Shown: in pieces, positions 1 to 8,288 of the stretch
Numbering within the stretch: position 1 is the first letter of the stretch
How the letters are laid out: every line of letters starts with the position of its first letter
DNA from: Stutzerimonas stutzeri KOS6
Lineage (GTDB): Bacteria > Pseudomonadota > Gammaproteobacteria > Pseudomonadales > Pseudomonadaceae
Direction of reading: 5' to 3'
Assembly: GCF_000307775.2 (NCBI RefSeq)
Contig: NZ_KK020678.1
Span: 327,150-359,801 of the forward strand
DNA: 32,652 nt
Made by a program: the position numbers and the translations under genes
Notes under the pieces: model-generated
The model's input: only the letters and a program-made list of their open reading frames with translations
The model's database searches: none
Told to the model about the DNA's origin: nothing

Positions 1-390
1 TTAATAAGCTAACCGAGCTCAAGCTATGTTATCTGCAGTCCCGGGAGCGGCTAAATAGCGAATATTGCGAATAACTCCGACTTGCCTAGCCGTATAATTA
101 CTTATACTTGCCGCGTCTCAAGCCACGCATGTGTCGTGGCGCGCTTGCTAGCTGGGCAAGGGAAATAAACAGCTTCTCAACACACCGGCTGAGGCCGGTA
201 CCTACCGAAATCCTCAAGAAAAATGGGGCTCTGCCTCCCGCTTAATGCTGGATTCAACCAGCGCTCGCCTAACAAAACTGCCTTACACCCTGTCAGCCAG
301 CTTCTACGCCTGATTCTATGATCAACAGGCTAGGACTGGGCGCCGTTTAAATGATGTTTAAAAAAAGTAACGGCTTATGAAAAACGTCCA

Positions 391-412
391 AAAGCCCCGT
401 CATCAGGGGCTT
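391..412 (-). terminator. Possible rho-independent terminator (leftward)
   Basis: AAGCCCC at 392-398 pairs with GGGGCTT at 406-412 across a 7-nt loop. Read on the minus strand the stem is followed by TTTTGG, the usual form of Pseudomonas terminators. Read on the plus strand no T-run follows. No minus-strand gene ends here within the window, so what it would terminate is unclear. Confidence 0.4.
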
Positions 413-490
413 CCAGTAAATTCTTGTCGCGTGAAATCGCGTGACGGAGACCTCTTAACGCTTAAAAAGTTGATCCGCGGAGTGGGATGC

Positions 491-510
491 GTGCTCTCAC
501 AGGAGAGCGC
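491..510 (+). other. Stem-loop upstream of small ORF and integrase
   Basis: GTGCTCTC (491-498) pairs with GAGAGCGC (503-510), with one T-G wobble, around an ACAG tetraloop. It lies 33 nt before the Shine-Dalgarno-led small ORF at 543. It could be a leader structure for the integrase transcript, but no function is evident. Confidence 0.3.
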
Positions 511-542
511 AGCGAGCCTGGCCAGCGCCTATAGGAGACAAC

Positions 543-689
543 ATGGCAATTTTAAATCCAGGGTTTGCGACCCCCTTACCGAATGTCGCTCGCTCACGTT
601 TGCCTCGTACGTTACGAGCGCGAGTAGAACTCACCGTGCAGTTCGGCCATGAGCGAAAAAAACGGGGTTGCCAGGTGGCTCAGGCCTGA
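543..689 (+). CDS. Small basic ORF ahead of integrase (48 aa, hypothetical)
   Basis: This 48-residue ORF begins ATG-GCA-ATT-TTA and has a good Shine-Dalgarno (AGGAG, 6 nt spacing). The product is basic, with no membrane segment and one Cys near the C-terminus. It ends 51 nt before the integrase start, so it could be co-transcribed. I recognise no family. The good ribosome-binding site is the only positive evidence, and it could equally be the truncated start of a longer lost gene. Confidence 0.3.
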   Translation: MAILNPGFATPLPNVARSRLPRTLRARVELTVQFGHERKKRGCQVAQA

Positions 690-740
690 ACTGTGCGGCG
701 GCACCCCCTTTCGATTTGACGATTTGAGAGAGATGACAGA

Positions 741-1676
741 GTGGGTCGTAACGTCGGAGTGGGTACGCGCGATATGGCATCGGCAGGTCGAATCCTGCTG
801 GATCGAGAGCGCGAGAAGCGGAATGTCTCGTTTTCCACCGCTGCTTCGGTAGATATGGCGTGGAGGCAATTCACCAATTATGCGCAAGCCCAGGAAATCC
901 GCCGCCTCGAACATGTGACGGAGGATTTGCTAATGCGCTACGGCGCGGAGCTCGCCCAGCAAGTGGCGCGCCATGAATGCACGGCCGGGTATGCGCAGCG
1001 CCTAATCAGTGCGGTTAACAGCGTCATGAGACTGGCCAATCCTAAATGGAGACGAGTCAACGCTGTGCATGATTGTGGAGTACCAAAACGCACCGCGGTA
1101 CGCAAAAAACCACCGTCGGGAATGGATGCCCAGTTAGTCGACGCGGCCATACAGAGTCTGCGCCTCAGTGATCAGGCGGCCGCTGCTGCAGTAGTGAAGT
1201 TGTGCTGGGCGCTCGGCTTGCGCATACAAGAAGCCGCATTGCTAAACGCCAGGAAAGCGATGTCCCAGGCCCGATCAGATGGTTGCATTGAGGTCCGATA
1301 TGGCACGAAAGGCGGCCGAAAACGCGTGTTGAGGATCCTGCACGCACATCAGTTGGAGGCCCTGGAGGCTGCTGCCGCCATACAGGCGCAGGGCATCTCG
1401 ATCATACCGTCGGACCTCGACTGGAAGATGTTCCGGACGTCTGTTCTGGACCGAGCACGAATAACATTGAAAGCGCACGGCATTGTCAAATTTCACGATC
1501 TACGTGCCGCATATGCGTGCCGGCGGTACCAAGAGCTGACTGGGCATCCCGCGCCGGTGCTGACCGGTTGCATCGTTGAAAATGAGGTTGATCGGGTTGC
1601 CAGGGCCGAGATTGCATTGGAGTTAGGCCATAACCGGATCAGCGTCGTCGCTGCGTATGTTGGAGGTCTGGCATGA
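741..1676 (+). CDS. Tyrosine recombinase / integrase-domain protein
   Basis: This 311-residue site-specific recombinase would cut and rejoin DNA through a 3'-phosphotyrosine intermediate, and probably moves the element that holds the adjacent defence genes. The catalytic set is visible in order: R161 (in GLRIQEA), K190 (in GTKGGRKR), H252 and R255 (HDLR), H297 (LGH) and the nucleophile Y306 six residues from the C-terminus. The first ~110 residues form the helical core-binding region. The GTG start at 741 is preferred because the following GTRDMASAGR stretch resembles the N-terminus of this integrase-domain family; ATG at 774 is the alternative. The stop overlaps the next gene by 4 nt (ATGA), so the two are translationally coupled. 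No excisionase, relaxase or conjugation genes are present. Confidence 0.85.
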   Translation: MGRNVGVGTRDMASAGRILLDREREKRNVSFSTAASVDMAWRQFTNYAQAQEIRRLEHVTEDLLMRYGAELAQQVARHECTAGYAQRLISAVNSVMRLANPKWRRVNAVHDCGVPKRTAVRKKPPSGMDAQLVDAAIQSLRLSDQAAAAAVVKLCWALGLRIQEAALLNARKAMSQARSDGCIEVRYGTKGGRKRVLRILHAHQLEALEAAAAIQAQGISIIPSDLDWKMFRTSVLDRARITLKAHGIVKFHDLRAAYACRRYQELTGHPAPVLTGCIVENEVDRVARAEIALELGHNRISVVAAYVGGLA

Positions 1677-1981
1677 GTCGCCTAGTTGGCCAGATTGACG
1701 AGCTGACCAGGGGATATGGACGCAAGGGAGGAAAGCGGAACCGGGCGCAACAGAGAGCTCGAATGGCCGCCTTCGGTGTGTTCTGTGAGTCGCTGGGAGT
1801 CGCCCACCTCGGGCAGGTAGGCGCCAGGCATGTGATTCGCTACTGGAAATCCCCAGTGATGCAGAGCTACTCCGATCGTACGCGGATGGGTCACTACTAC
1901 GCATTGGAAGTGCTGTGGAGATGCGCAGGCAAGCCTGAGAAACCACCAAGGCCGTTTCCCCAGGCGACTACGGTTAAATGA
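1673..1981 (+). CDS. Small protein coupled to integrase; core-binding-like domain
   Basis: This 102-residue protein starts inside the integrase stop codon (ATGA) with a strong GGAGG six bases upstream, so it is very likely translated. The first ~35 residues are basic (RKGGKRNRAQQR) and the remainder looks helical. The order of its helices, with F-x-x-F near residue 35 and SDRTRMGHYYALEVLW near residue 70, resembles the SAM-like core-binding domain of tyrosine recombinases. There is no catalytic domain. It may be an accessory DNA-binding partner of the integrase, or a regulator. The similarity is a reading of pattern only; strictly it is a hypothetical protein. Confidence 0.65.
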   Translation: MSRLVGQIDELTRGYGRKGGKRNRAQQRARMAAFGVFCESLGVAHLGQVGARHVIRYWKSPVMQSYSDRTRMGHYYALEVLWRCAGKPEKPPRPFPQATTVK

Positions 1982-2230
1982 GCAGCTGTGACTGTCCGAT
2001 CTCGACGGAGAATGAAAACCAGGCATTTCAGAGAGAGCTGAAAATTTCGTCAATATCAGCGCAAGGAGCCGATTGAGTGTTTGTTTTTTAGCTTCCCATC
2101 TGCTCACTAATTTTACCTGTATAAGTAAACACTCTGGATGTGTCTAGGCGTGCTACATATCCTTGGCGCGAGTAGCTAATCGGCTAGGCCTCCTCAAGTA
2201 GCAAGGAACTAGCGACCTGCATTATCGAAG
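1982..2230. other. Intergenic region with long-spaced inverted repeat
   Basis: No gene is seen. GAGTGTTT (2075-2082) is repeated in inverted form as AAACACTC (2127-2134). Between them, next to the right arm, GTATAAGTAA (2119-2128) is the reverse complement of TTACTTATAC at 98-107. The AT-rich TGTATAAG could be a -10 box for the rightward defence operon, but no good -35 is seen. This is a plausible place for the operon promoter or for recombinase-binding sites. Confidence 0.3.
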
Positions 2231-2524
2231 ATGCGTGTCGGCCTGGTTTGTACGGGAACGGCCCCGATGTTGAGTGGTGACCAACTGACCGTGCTGCCGA
2301 AAAACACCGTGCATAGCTTTACCCATCGCTGGCCAGTGGATAAGGTGACGAGGATCACAGCATGGCAAGTCACGGTATCCCAGGGACGGCTCACCTCTGT
2401 ACTTCTGATTACAAAGTACGCGCGCTACAGACCCGCTTTCGGATTCCCCGAGCCTCTTCAGCCATCATCGTTTGAAATACTTGCGAGCTCACCTCATAGG
2501 GCTCGCACGAGGAGTTATGCATGA
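2231..2524 (+). CDS. Hypothetical ORF overlapping hsdM start (97 aa)
   Basis: This 97-residue ORF has a TGA stop overlapping the hsdM ATG (ATGA), which would suit translational coupling. Its own Shine-Dalgarno is weak, and its last ~30 residues are low-complexity and basic. The first ~70 residues (for example LTVLPKNTVHSF) look protein-like, but I recognise no family. hsdM has its own strong ribosome-binding site, so it need not depend on this ORF. It could be a real leader gene, the remnant of an older gene, or chance. Confidence 0.3.
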   Translation: MRVGLVCTGTAPMLSGDQLTVLPKNTVHSFTHRWPVDKVTRITAWQVTVSQGRLTSVLLITKYARYRPAFGFPEPLQPSSFEILASSPHRARTRSYA

Positions 2525-4446
2525 CAGATTTGGCCCAGCTATCTCAGGCCCTGCTCGCCGCTGTGCCTGTGGCCGGCAGCATTGGCAATCAATCTCTGTT
2601 CGAGCAATTGCATGGGCAGTTTGCTGAGTTGACCGAAGAGCAGTTCTGGGTGGCGCGCGATGCGCTGATTGAGCAAGGCGTGCTGGTCAAAGGCCGTGGT
2701 CGCGGCGGCTCGGTGCTGCGGGCGCAAGCATCGGGCAGCAGCCTGGCCGATCAGGTGCTAAATAAGGCGCGTGAGCGCTTTGAGCCAGCAGCGGTTGCTG
2801 AAGTCAGTGCCGCCTATGTGGCCGACGCCGCAGCCAGCGTCAGCAAGGGTAGGGCGGCTAAGGTGCAGCAGACCACCAGCCTTGCGGCCATGGAGAAAAC
2901 CCTATGGGCCACCGCCGACAAGCTGCGCGCCAACATGGACGCCGCCGAGTACAAGCACATCGTGCTCGGGCTGATCTTCCTCAAGTACATCTCTGACGGC
3001 TTCGCTGGCCGCCGCGCCGAGCTGGAACGCAAGCTGCTGGATGAAAAAGACGACTACTACCTGGGCGATGACGACCCGGAAGCCCTCACCGCCGAACTGG
3101 AAGACCGCGACTACTACCGCGAGGTCAACGTGTTCTGGGTGCCCGAGGCGGCGCGCTGGGAAGCGATCCGCGCGGGCGCCAAGCAGGTGGATATCGGCAA
3201 GAAAATCGACGACGCTCTGGCCGCCATCGAGGCGGAAAACCCCAAGCTCAAGAACATTCTCGACAAACGCTACGCCCGCGCCCAATTGCCGGACGGCAAG
3301 CTCGGCGAACTGGTGGACCTGATCTCCACTATCGGTTTTGGTTACGACGCCAATAAAGCCCGCGACCTGCTCGGCCAGGTTTACGAATACTTCCTCGGTC
3401 AATTTGCCAGCGCCGAAGGCAAGAAGGGCGGCCAGTTCTACACCCCGGCCAGCATCGTCAAAACCCTGGTGGCGGTGCTCAACCCGCACCATGGCAAGGT
3501 GTATGACCCCTGTTGCGGCAGTGGCGGCATGTTCGTGCAGTCGGAGAAATTCATCGAGGCCCACGGCGGCAAGCTGGGCGACGTGTCCATCTACGGCCAG
3601 GAATCCAACCCCACCACCTGGCGCCTGGCGGCGATGAACCTGGCCATCCGCGGCATCGACTTTAACCTTGGTAAGGAGCCGGCGGATACCTTTATCCGCA
3701 ACCAGCACTCTGACCTGCGCGCTGACTTTGTGCTGGCCAACCCGCCGTTCAATATCAGCGACTGGTGGCACGGCAGCTTGGAAGGTGATCCGCGCTGGGT
3801 CTATGGTACACCTCCGCAAGGCAATGCTAACTACGCCTGGCTGCAACATATGTTGCATCACCTCAAACCCAACGGCCGCGCCGGCATTGTGTTGGCCAAC
3901 GGCTCCATGAGCTCCAGCCAGAACAGCGAAGGCGATATCCGCAAAGCCATGGTCGAGGCCGACGTGGTGGAAGTCATGGTCGCGCTGCCCGGCCAGTTGT
4001 TCTTCAACACCCAGATTCCCGCCTGCCTGTGGTTCCTCGCCAAACAGAAAACCGCCCGCCCCGGCGAAGTGCTGTTTATCGACGCGCGCAAGCTGGGCAC
4101 CCGCGTCAGCCGTGTGCAGATCGAGCTGACTGACGCGGACATTGAACGCATCGCTCAAACCGTCGCCAACTGGCGCGGCGAGCCGCTGGACAAGGGTGGC
4201 GAGATCGGCGAGTACGCGGACATTCCCGGCTTCTGCCGCAGCGTCAAACTCGCTGAAATTGCCGAGCACGGCCATGTGCTGACGCCGGGTCGTTATGTCG
4301 GCGCCGAAGAGGTGGAGGATGACGACGAAGCCTTTGCCGAGAAGATGCAGCGGCTGACCCAACAGCTTGGCGAGCAGATGCAGAAGGGTGCGGAACTTGA
4401 TCAGTTGATCCGGCAGAGGCTGGGGGGGCTGGGGTATGAGTTCTAA
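2521..4446 (+). CDS. hsdM: Type I restriction-modification DNA methyltransferase subunit HsdM
   Basis: HsdM transfers a methyl group from S-adenosylmethionine to adenine N6 in the sequence chosen by HsdS, and is also needed for restriction by HsdR. The 641-residue product has an N-terminal extension (about 1-115) with a winged-helix look. The HsdM N-terminal helical domain starts near M124, followed by the N6-MTase fold with the SAM motif DPCCGSGG (329-336) and catalytic NPPF (407-410). It is longer than classical HsdM (about 520 residues) because of the extension. The start has GAGGAG 6 nt upstream. Its end overlaps hsdS by 11 nt, and a G7 run (4422-4428) lies in that overlap region. It is the first certain gene of the nine-gene defence operon. 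Confidence 0.96.
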   Translation: MTDLAQLSQALLAAVPVAGSIGNQSLFEQLHGQFAELTEEQFWVARDALIEQGVLVKGRGRGGSVLRAQASGSSLADQVLNKARERFEPAAVAEVSAAYVADAAASVSKGRAAKVQQTTSLAAMEKTLWATADKLRANMDAAEYKHIVLGLIFLKYISDGFAGRRAELERKLLDEKDDYYLGDDDPEALTAELEDRDYYREVNVFWVPEAARWEAIRAGAKQVDIGKKIDDALAAIEAENPKLKNILDKRYARAQLPDGKLGELVDLISTIGFGYDANKARDLLGQVYEYFLGQFASAEGKKGGQFYTPASIVKTLVAVLNPHHGKVYDPCCGSGGMFVQSEKFIEAHGGKLGDVSIYGQESNPTTWRLAAMNLAIRGIDFNLGKEPADTFIRNQHSDLRADFVLANPPFNISDWWHGSLEGDPRWVYGTPPQGNANYAWLQHMLHHLKPNGRAGIVLANGSMSSSQNSEGDIRKAMVEADVVEVMVALPGQLFFNTQIPACLWFLAKQKTARPGEVLFIDARKLGTRVSRVQIELTDADIERIAQTVANWRGEPLDKGGEIGEYADIPGFCRSVKLAEIAEHGHVLTPGRYVGAEEVEDDDEAFAEKMQRLTQQLGEQMQKGAELDQLIRQRLGGLGYEF

Positions 4447-5716
4447 AGCGAACTATACAAGCCTTGGCGATATCTGTTGCGATGTTAGTTATGGATATAC
4501 AGAAAGTGCGACAAATGAAGCTGTCGGTCCGAAGTTCTTGCGCATCACTGATATCCAGGGAGGCACGTTTGACTGGGGCTCGGTGCCTTACTGCCCCGCT
4601 ACTGATGTTAATGCTAAAAAATATGCTCTAAAAGTTGGCGACATTGTAATTGCGCGTACAGGTAACTCGACGGGGGAAAATGCTCAGCTGGCAAATGAAC
4701 CTCCGCCTGCTGTTTTCGCTTCTTACTTAATACGATTTCGCCCTGATGCCTCACGTGTGAACCCTTTTTTTGTTGGTTATCAATTGAGGACTGAGCGGTT
4801 CCGGCAATACGTACTGGCGGTCCGGAGTGGCTCAGCCCAGCCTGGGGCGAACGCAAAACAGTTGGGCGCCTTCCCTGTTGAGTTGATTGATCGAGATCTT
4901 CAAGATGACGCGGTAGAAATACTGAGGACTCTCGACGACCGCATCACCCTGCTACGCGAAACCAACGCCACCCTGGAAGCCATCGCCCAGGCGCTGTTCA
5001 AATCCTGGTTCGTCGATTTCGACCCCGTCCACGCCAAGGCCGAAGGCCGCCAGCCGGAAGGCATGGACGCCACCACCGCCGCCCTGTTCCCCGATAGCTT
5101 CGAAGAGTCTGAGTTGGGGTTGGTGCCGAAGGGGTGGCGATACGTGAGCCTCAAAGAGGTCACGGCAATCTTTGACTCCCAGCGCGTTCCATTGTCGGGG
5201 CAGGAACGTGATAAGCGTAAGGGCATATATCCGTACTACGGTGCAGCAGCTCTGATGGACTGGGTAGATAGCTACTTGTTCGATGGCGTCTATCTGTTGT
5301 TGGGTGAAGATGGCTCTGTCGCTGATGCTGCGGGATACCCTGTGACTCAGTACGTTTGGGGCAAGATATGGGTAAATAACCATGCCCACGTTCTCCAAGG
5401 AAAATCTGGGGTTACAACTGAGCATCTAATGCTTGCTCTGCAGCAAACGATCATCACCCCCTATATAACCGGCGCGGTTCAGGCGAAGCTCAGCCAGTCC
5501 AATATGTGGCGGATTCCGTTCTTACGTTCATCTCAGGAAGTATCCGAAGCCTTTGGTGAGGCAGTTACTCCACTCTTTATTTCAATCCGTCGTAACTACG
5601 AGCAAGCCCAAACCCTCACTCAACTCCGCGACACCCTCTTACCCCGCCTGATCGCCGGCCAACTGCGCCTGCCGGAGGTGCAGGCTCTGCTTAACGATAG
5701 GGATACTGCCCAATGA
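4436..5716 (+). CDS. hsdS: Type I restriction-modification specificity subunit HsdS
   Basis: HsdS picks the bipartite DNA target for the HsdM methylase and the HsdR motor nuclease. The 426-residue protein has the usual two-repeat plan. Target-recognition domain 1 covers about 1-160, a central conserved helix follows (LDDRITLLRETNATLEAIAQ, then KSWFVDFDPVHAK), target-recognition domain 2 covers about 225-385, and the C-terminal helix contains LTQLRDTLLPRLIAGQLR. Both recognition domains are visibly AT-richer than the conserved helices, as expected when recognition domains are swapped between strains. The start lies within the end of hsdM, and the G-rich tail of hsdM serves as ribosome-binding site. 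The stop overlaps mcrB by 4 nt. Confidence 0.95.
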   Translation: MSSKANYTSLGDICCDVSYGYTESATNEAVGPKFLRITDIQGGTFDWGSVPYCPATDVNAKKYALKVGDIVIARTGNSTGENAQLANEPPPAVFASYLIRFRPDASRVNPFFVGYQLRTERFRQYVLAVRSGSAQPGANAKQLGAFPVELIDRDLQDDAVEILRTLDDRITLLRETNATLEAIAQALFKSWFVDFDPVHAKAEGRQPEGMDATTAALFPDSFEESELGLVPKGWRYVSLKEVTAIFDSQRVPLSGQERDKRKGIYPYYGAAALMDWVDSYLFDGVYLLLGEDGSVADAAGYPVTQYVWGKIWVNNHAHVLQGKSGVTTEHLMLALQQTIITPYITGAVQAKLSQSNMWRIPFLRSSQEVSEAFGEAVTPLFISIRRNYEQAQTLTQLRDTLLPRLIAGQLRLPEVQALLNDRDTAQ

Positions 5717-8288
5717 ACGAGCCCGTTGCCGAGCGCGAAGCGCTGTGGTCCCAGTTTCTCGAACGCTGGCCGCTGGAAAGCCTGCGGCAGATGACTTTGG
5801 GGGAATACAACCAAGCTGGCTCAGACGACCATTTTTGCCGCTGGCTGGAGAAGCACACTGAGTCGTTGGGCTCAATCTGGGGCGGATCGTCTTTCAAATT
5901 CGGCGTGTTTTCCCGGTTGGACAAGCAGGAAAAGAGCAATCCCCATCGTGTGTTCACCGACGAGCATGCCTGGCTGAAGAAGTACGGCAGCAGCGCAGCA
6001 CAGGCGTTTGCCACCGTGCGCCAGCATCTCGTGACGGTGGCTGAGGCGGCGCGAGCGGGCGACCTGGAGACAATCGAGCAGGTCGATCTTGGGCCAGTGG
6101 TGAAGTGGAAGATCGCTTTCCTTTATCAAAACCGGCAAGAACCAAGCATCCTCTGCGTGTTCGCAGCCCGCGACCTATGCGCGGCGATCGGGCGCAAGGC
6201 CAGCCACAATGAGCAACTGGCGCCATTGCAACGCCAGTTGGTGGCCGTGCGGCAGGGGCAGAACCTTTTTACTTACTCTGATCAAGTATGGGCGCGTGCT
6301 CAAGAGTGGCATCGAAAACACAGTCTGACTGAGCAGGCACTGGATTTCTTCACCGCCGATCCTGAGCGGTTCACTGAGATCAAAGTCACCAAGAAAATGG
6401 CTGGCTTTTGCCTGAGCAATGACCGCGAGCTGGCCTTGCTGCGCGAGAACGGCAAGCTGAGCCTGTTCGTAGCGCCTGGCAACTGGCAGCGGGCCATTGA
6501 GGGGCTGGAGTGCGAAACCTATTCACCCGAAGACACGCGCCACAGCGGCCTTGCGGCCTGTGCGCCGGCACTGGCTTTCGGCAACCCGGCGCTGTCCATC
6601 AAGCTCGCCGGTATGGCGGCGCTGGAAGCCTTCTGCCTGGCCTATGAGACTGACTCCATGGATGAAACCACTGCGACGCAATCGATACTGCCGGACAGTA
6701 AGCGGCAGGCTCCGCCACTCAACCAGATCCTCTATGGTCCGCCGGGCACCGGCAAGACATACGAAACGATCGACGCCGCGCTGGAAGTGCTCGCGCCGCA
6801 ATACCTGCCGCTTGCGCGTGAGCAGCGGAAGCGACATTTCGATGAGTTCGTTGCGCAGCAGCGCATTCGCTTCGTCACCTTTCACCAAAGCTTCAGCTAC
6901 GAGGATTTCGTCGAGGGGCTTAGGGCTTTGCCCCGGAAAGCGAGGACAACCCTAGTGGTGCGCTGGCTTACGATGTAGCTAAGGGTGTATTTGTCCAGCT
7001 GTGCCTGGATGCCACAGGCGACCCGGTGCTGGAGCGGAAGCTGGGGCTAAAGAAGGATCCAACCATCTGGAAAATTTCCATCGAGGAGGCTGGTAGTGAC
7101 GGGCGAACCCGGCGCTATTGCTTCCAGCATGGCGAAGCCCGTATCGGCTGGCATAAGGTGGGTGATATTCGCAACGCCGACCTCGCCGATCCTTCGCTCA
7201 AACTAGGCAGTAACGACCGGAGTTCACTGACCAGTTTCGCGAACGAGATCGAAGAGGGAGATGTGCTGGTCTGCCTGGGTACTCGCAAGAGTATCTGCGC
7301 GGTCGGTGTGGTTACCGGCGAGTATGAGTACAACCCTCAGGTGCCAGAGGGAGTGCGCAAGGATTATGTGCATCGCCTGCCGGTCAACTGGCTGCTGACC
7401 GATATCGACTTCGATATCGGCGAGCTCAATGGCGGTCGTGGACTGACGCTGAAAACCGTTTACCCCATGAGCCGTATCAACTGGCCTGAACTGCAGCAAG
7501 CGCTGCAGCAGGCTGGTCACCGTCTTGTCGAAGAAACCAAGCTGGCCGTGACTGGCCCAAAGCTGCCATATGTGTTGATCGTCGATGAAATCAACCGCGG
7601 GAATATTTCGCGCATTTTCGGTGAGCTGATCACACTGATCGAGCCTTCCAAACGTGCTGGTGCCGCAGAGGCGCTTGAGGCCGTGTTGCCATACTCGAAG
7701 CGGCATTTCAGTGTCCCGGACAATGTCTACCTGATCGGCACCATGAACACCGCTGACCGCTCGCTGGCCGGGCTGGATATTGCCCTGCGCCGGCGCTTCG
7801 TGTTCCGCGAGATGCCGCCACGCCCGGATTTGCTGGATGGTGTAGAGCTGCAGGGGCTGAACATCGGCAAGCTGCTACGGGTTATGAACCAGCGCATCGA
7901 GGTGCTGCTAGATCGAGATCATTGCCTGGGGCATGCCTACTTTATGCCGCTGACAGAACAAGGGCTTAAAGATGACGACAGGCTGGCGAAGCTTGAACTG
8001 ATCTTCCGCAACCAGATTCTGCCGCTGCTGCAGGAGTACTTCTTCGAAGATTGGCAGCGCATTCAGTGGGTGCTCAACGACCATCGCAAGCCGGCGATCG
8101 ACCGTTTCGTTGAGCAGGACAAGCAGGATCTGGCGGCTCTGTTCGGCAACATCAGCGTGCCGGCGCAAGGAGGGGTGTGGCGAATCAATATGGCTGCGTT
8201 CAAGCGGCTTTCTGCCTATGCCGGGGTAATCGCGGTGAATGCCAAGGCCGAGGTACCAGATGAGGAACCAGAGGAGGCGGATGCGTGA
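5713..8288 (+). pseudogene. mcrB: McrB-type GTPase/AAA+ subunit, frameshifted
   Basis: McrB is the DNA-reading AAA+ GTPase that assembles with the nuclease McrC to cut DNA bearing modified cytosine (type IV restriction). The gene is in two frames, 5713-6978 and a continuation to 8288. The first part holds an N-terminal domain (about 1-330) and Walker A GPPGTGKT (K348). The second holds Walker B (VDE, near 7581-7589) and the McrB signature MNTADRS (7743-7763). Moving to the -1 frame at AGGGC (6922-6926) restores a smooth join, EGLR then GFAPESED, so one G has probably been lost from a GGGG run. Restored length would be 859 residues. Between Walker A and B an inserted stretch (about 7130-7420, including GVVTGEYEY) looks like an EVE/PUA-like modified-base reader. 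Unless the shift is a sequencing error or is bypassed, McrB is inactive. Confidence 0.88.
6919..6926 (+). other. Frameshift point in mcrB
   Basis: In the upstream frame the codons read CTT AGG GCT and run to a TAG at 6976-6978. In the downstream frame GGC starts at 6924 and continues open to 8288. The two frames overlap by one base, so a single missing G explains the break. There is no typical XXXYYYZ slippery heptamer here, which argues against programmed -1 frameshifting. Confidence 0.85.

Larger units (their letters stand above)
1..540. other. Gene-poor left flank with short hairpins
   Basis: I see no convincing gene here. The stretch is AT-richer than the rest of the window and holds several short inverted repeats: GTATAA/TTATAC at 92-107, GCCACG/CGTGGC at 122-140, ACCGGC/GCCGGT at 184-199 and GCTGG/CCAGC at 247-262. 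No tRNA gene or clear attachment site could be recognised. It is probably the non-coding end of a mobile element whose integrase lies just to the right. Confidence 0.5.

Noticed and set aside
247..262. T-arm-like hairpin GCTGG-ATTCAA-CCAGC as part of a tRNA
   Set aside because: The loop has six bases and no anticodon or acceptor arms could be placed around it.
377..652. 91-codon forward frame
   Set aside because: It runs through the terminator-like hairpin at 392-412 and overlaps the better supported small ORF at 543; no ribosome-binding site and no protein-like pattern.
2902..4362. 486-codon minus-strand frame
   Set aside because: It is antisense to hsdM and exists because GC-rich codons leave few stops on the opposite strand; the plus-strand product has all methylase motifs.
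6900..6980. Programmed -1 frameshifting in mcrB
   Set aside because: No slippery heptamer is present at the overlap of the frames, so loss of one base is simpler.
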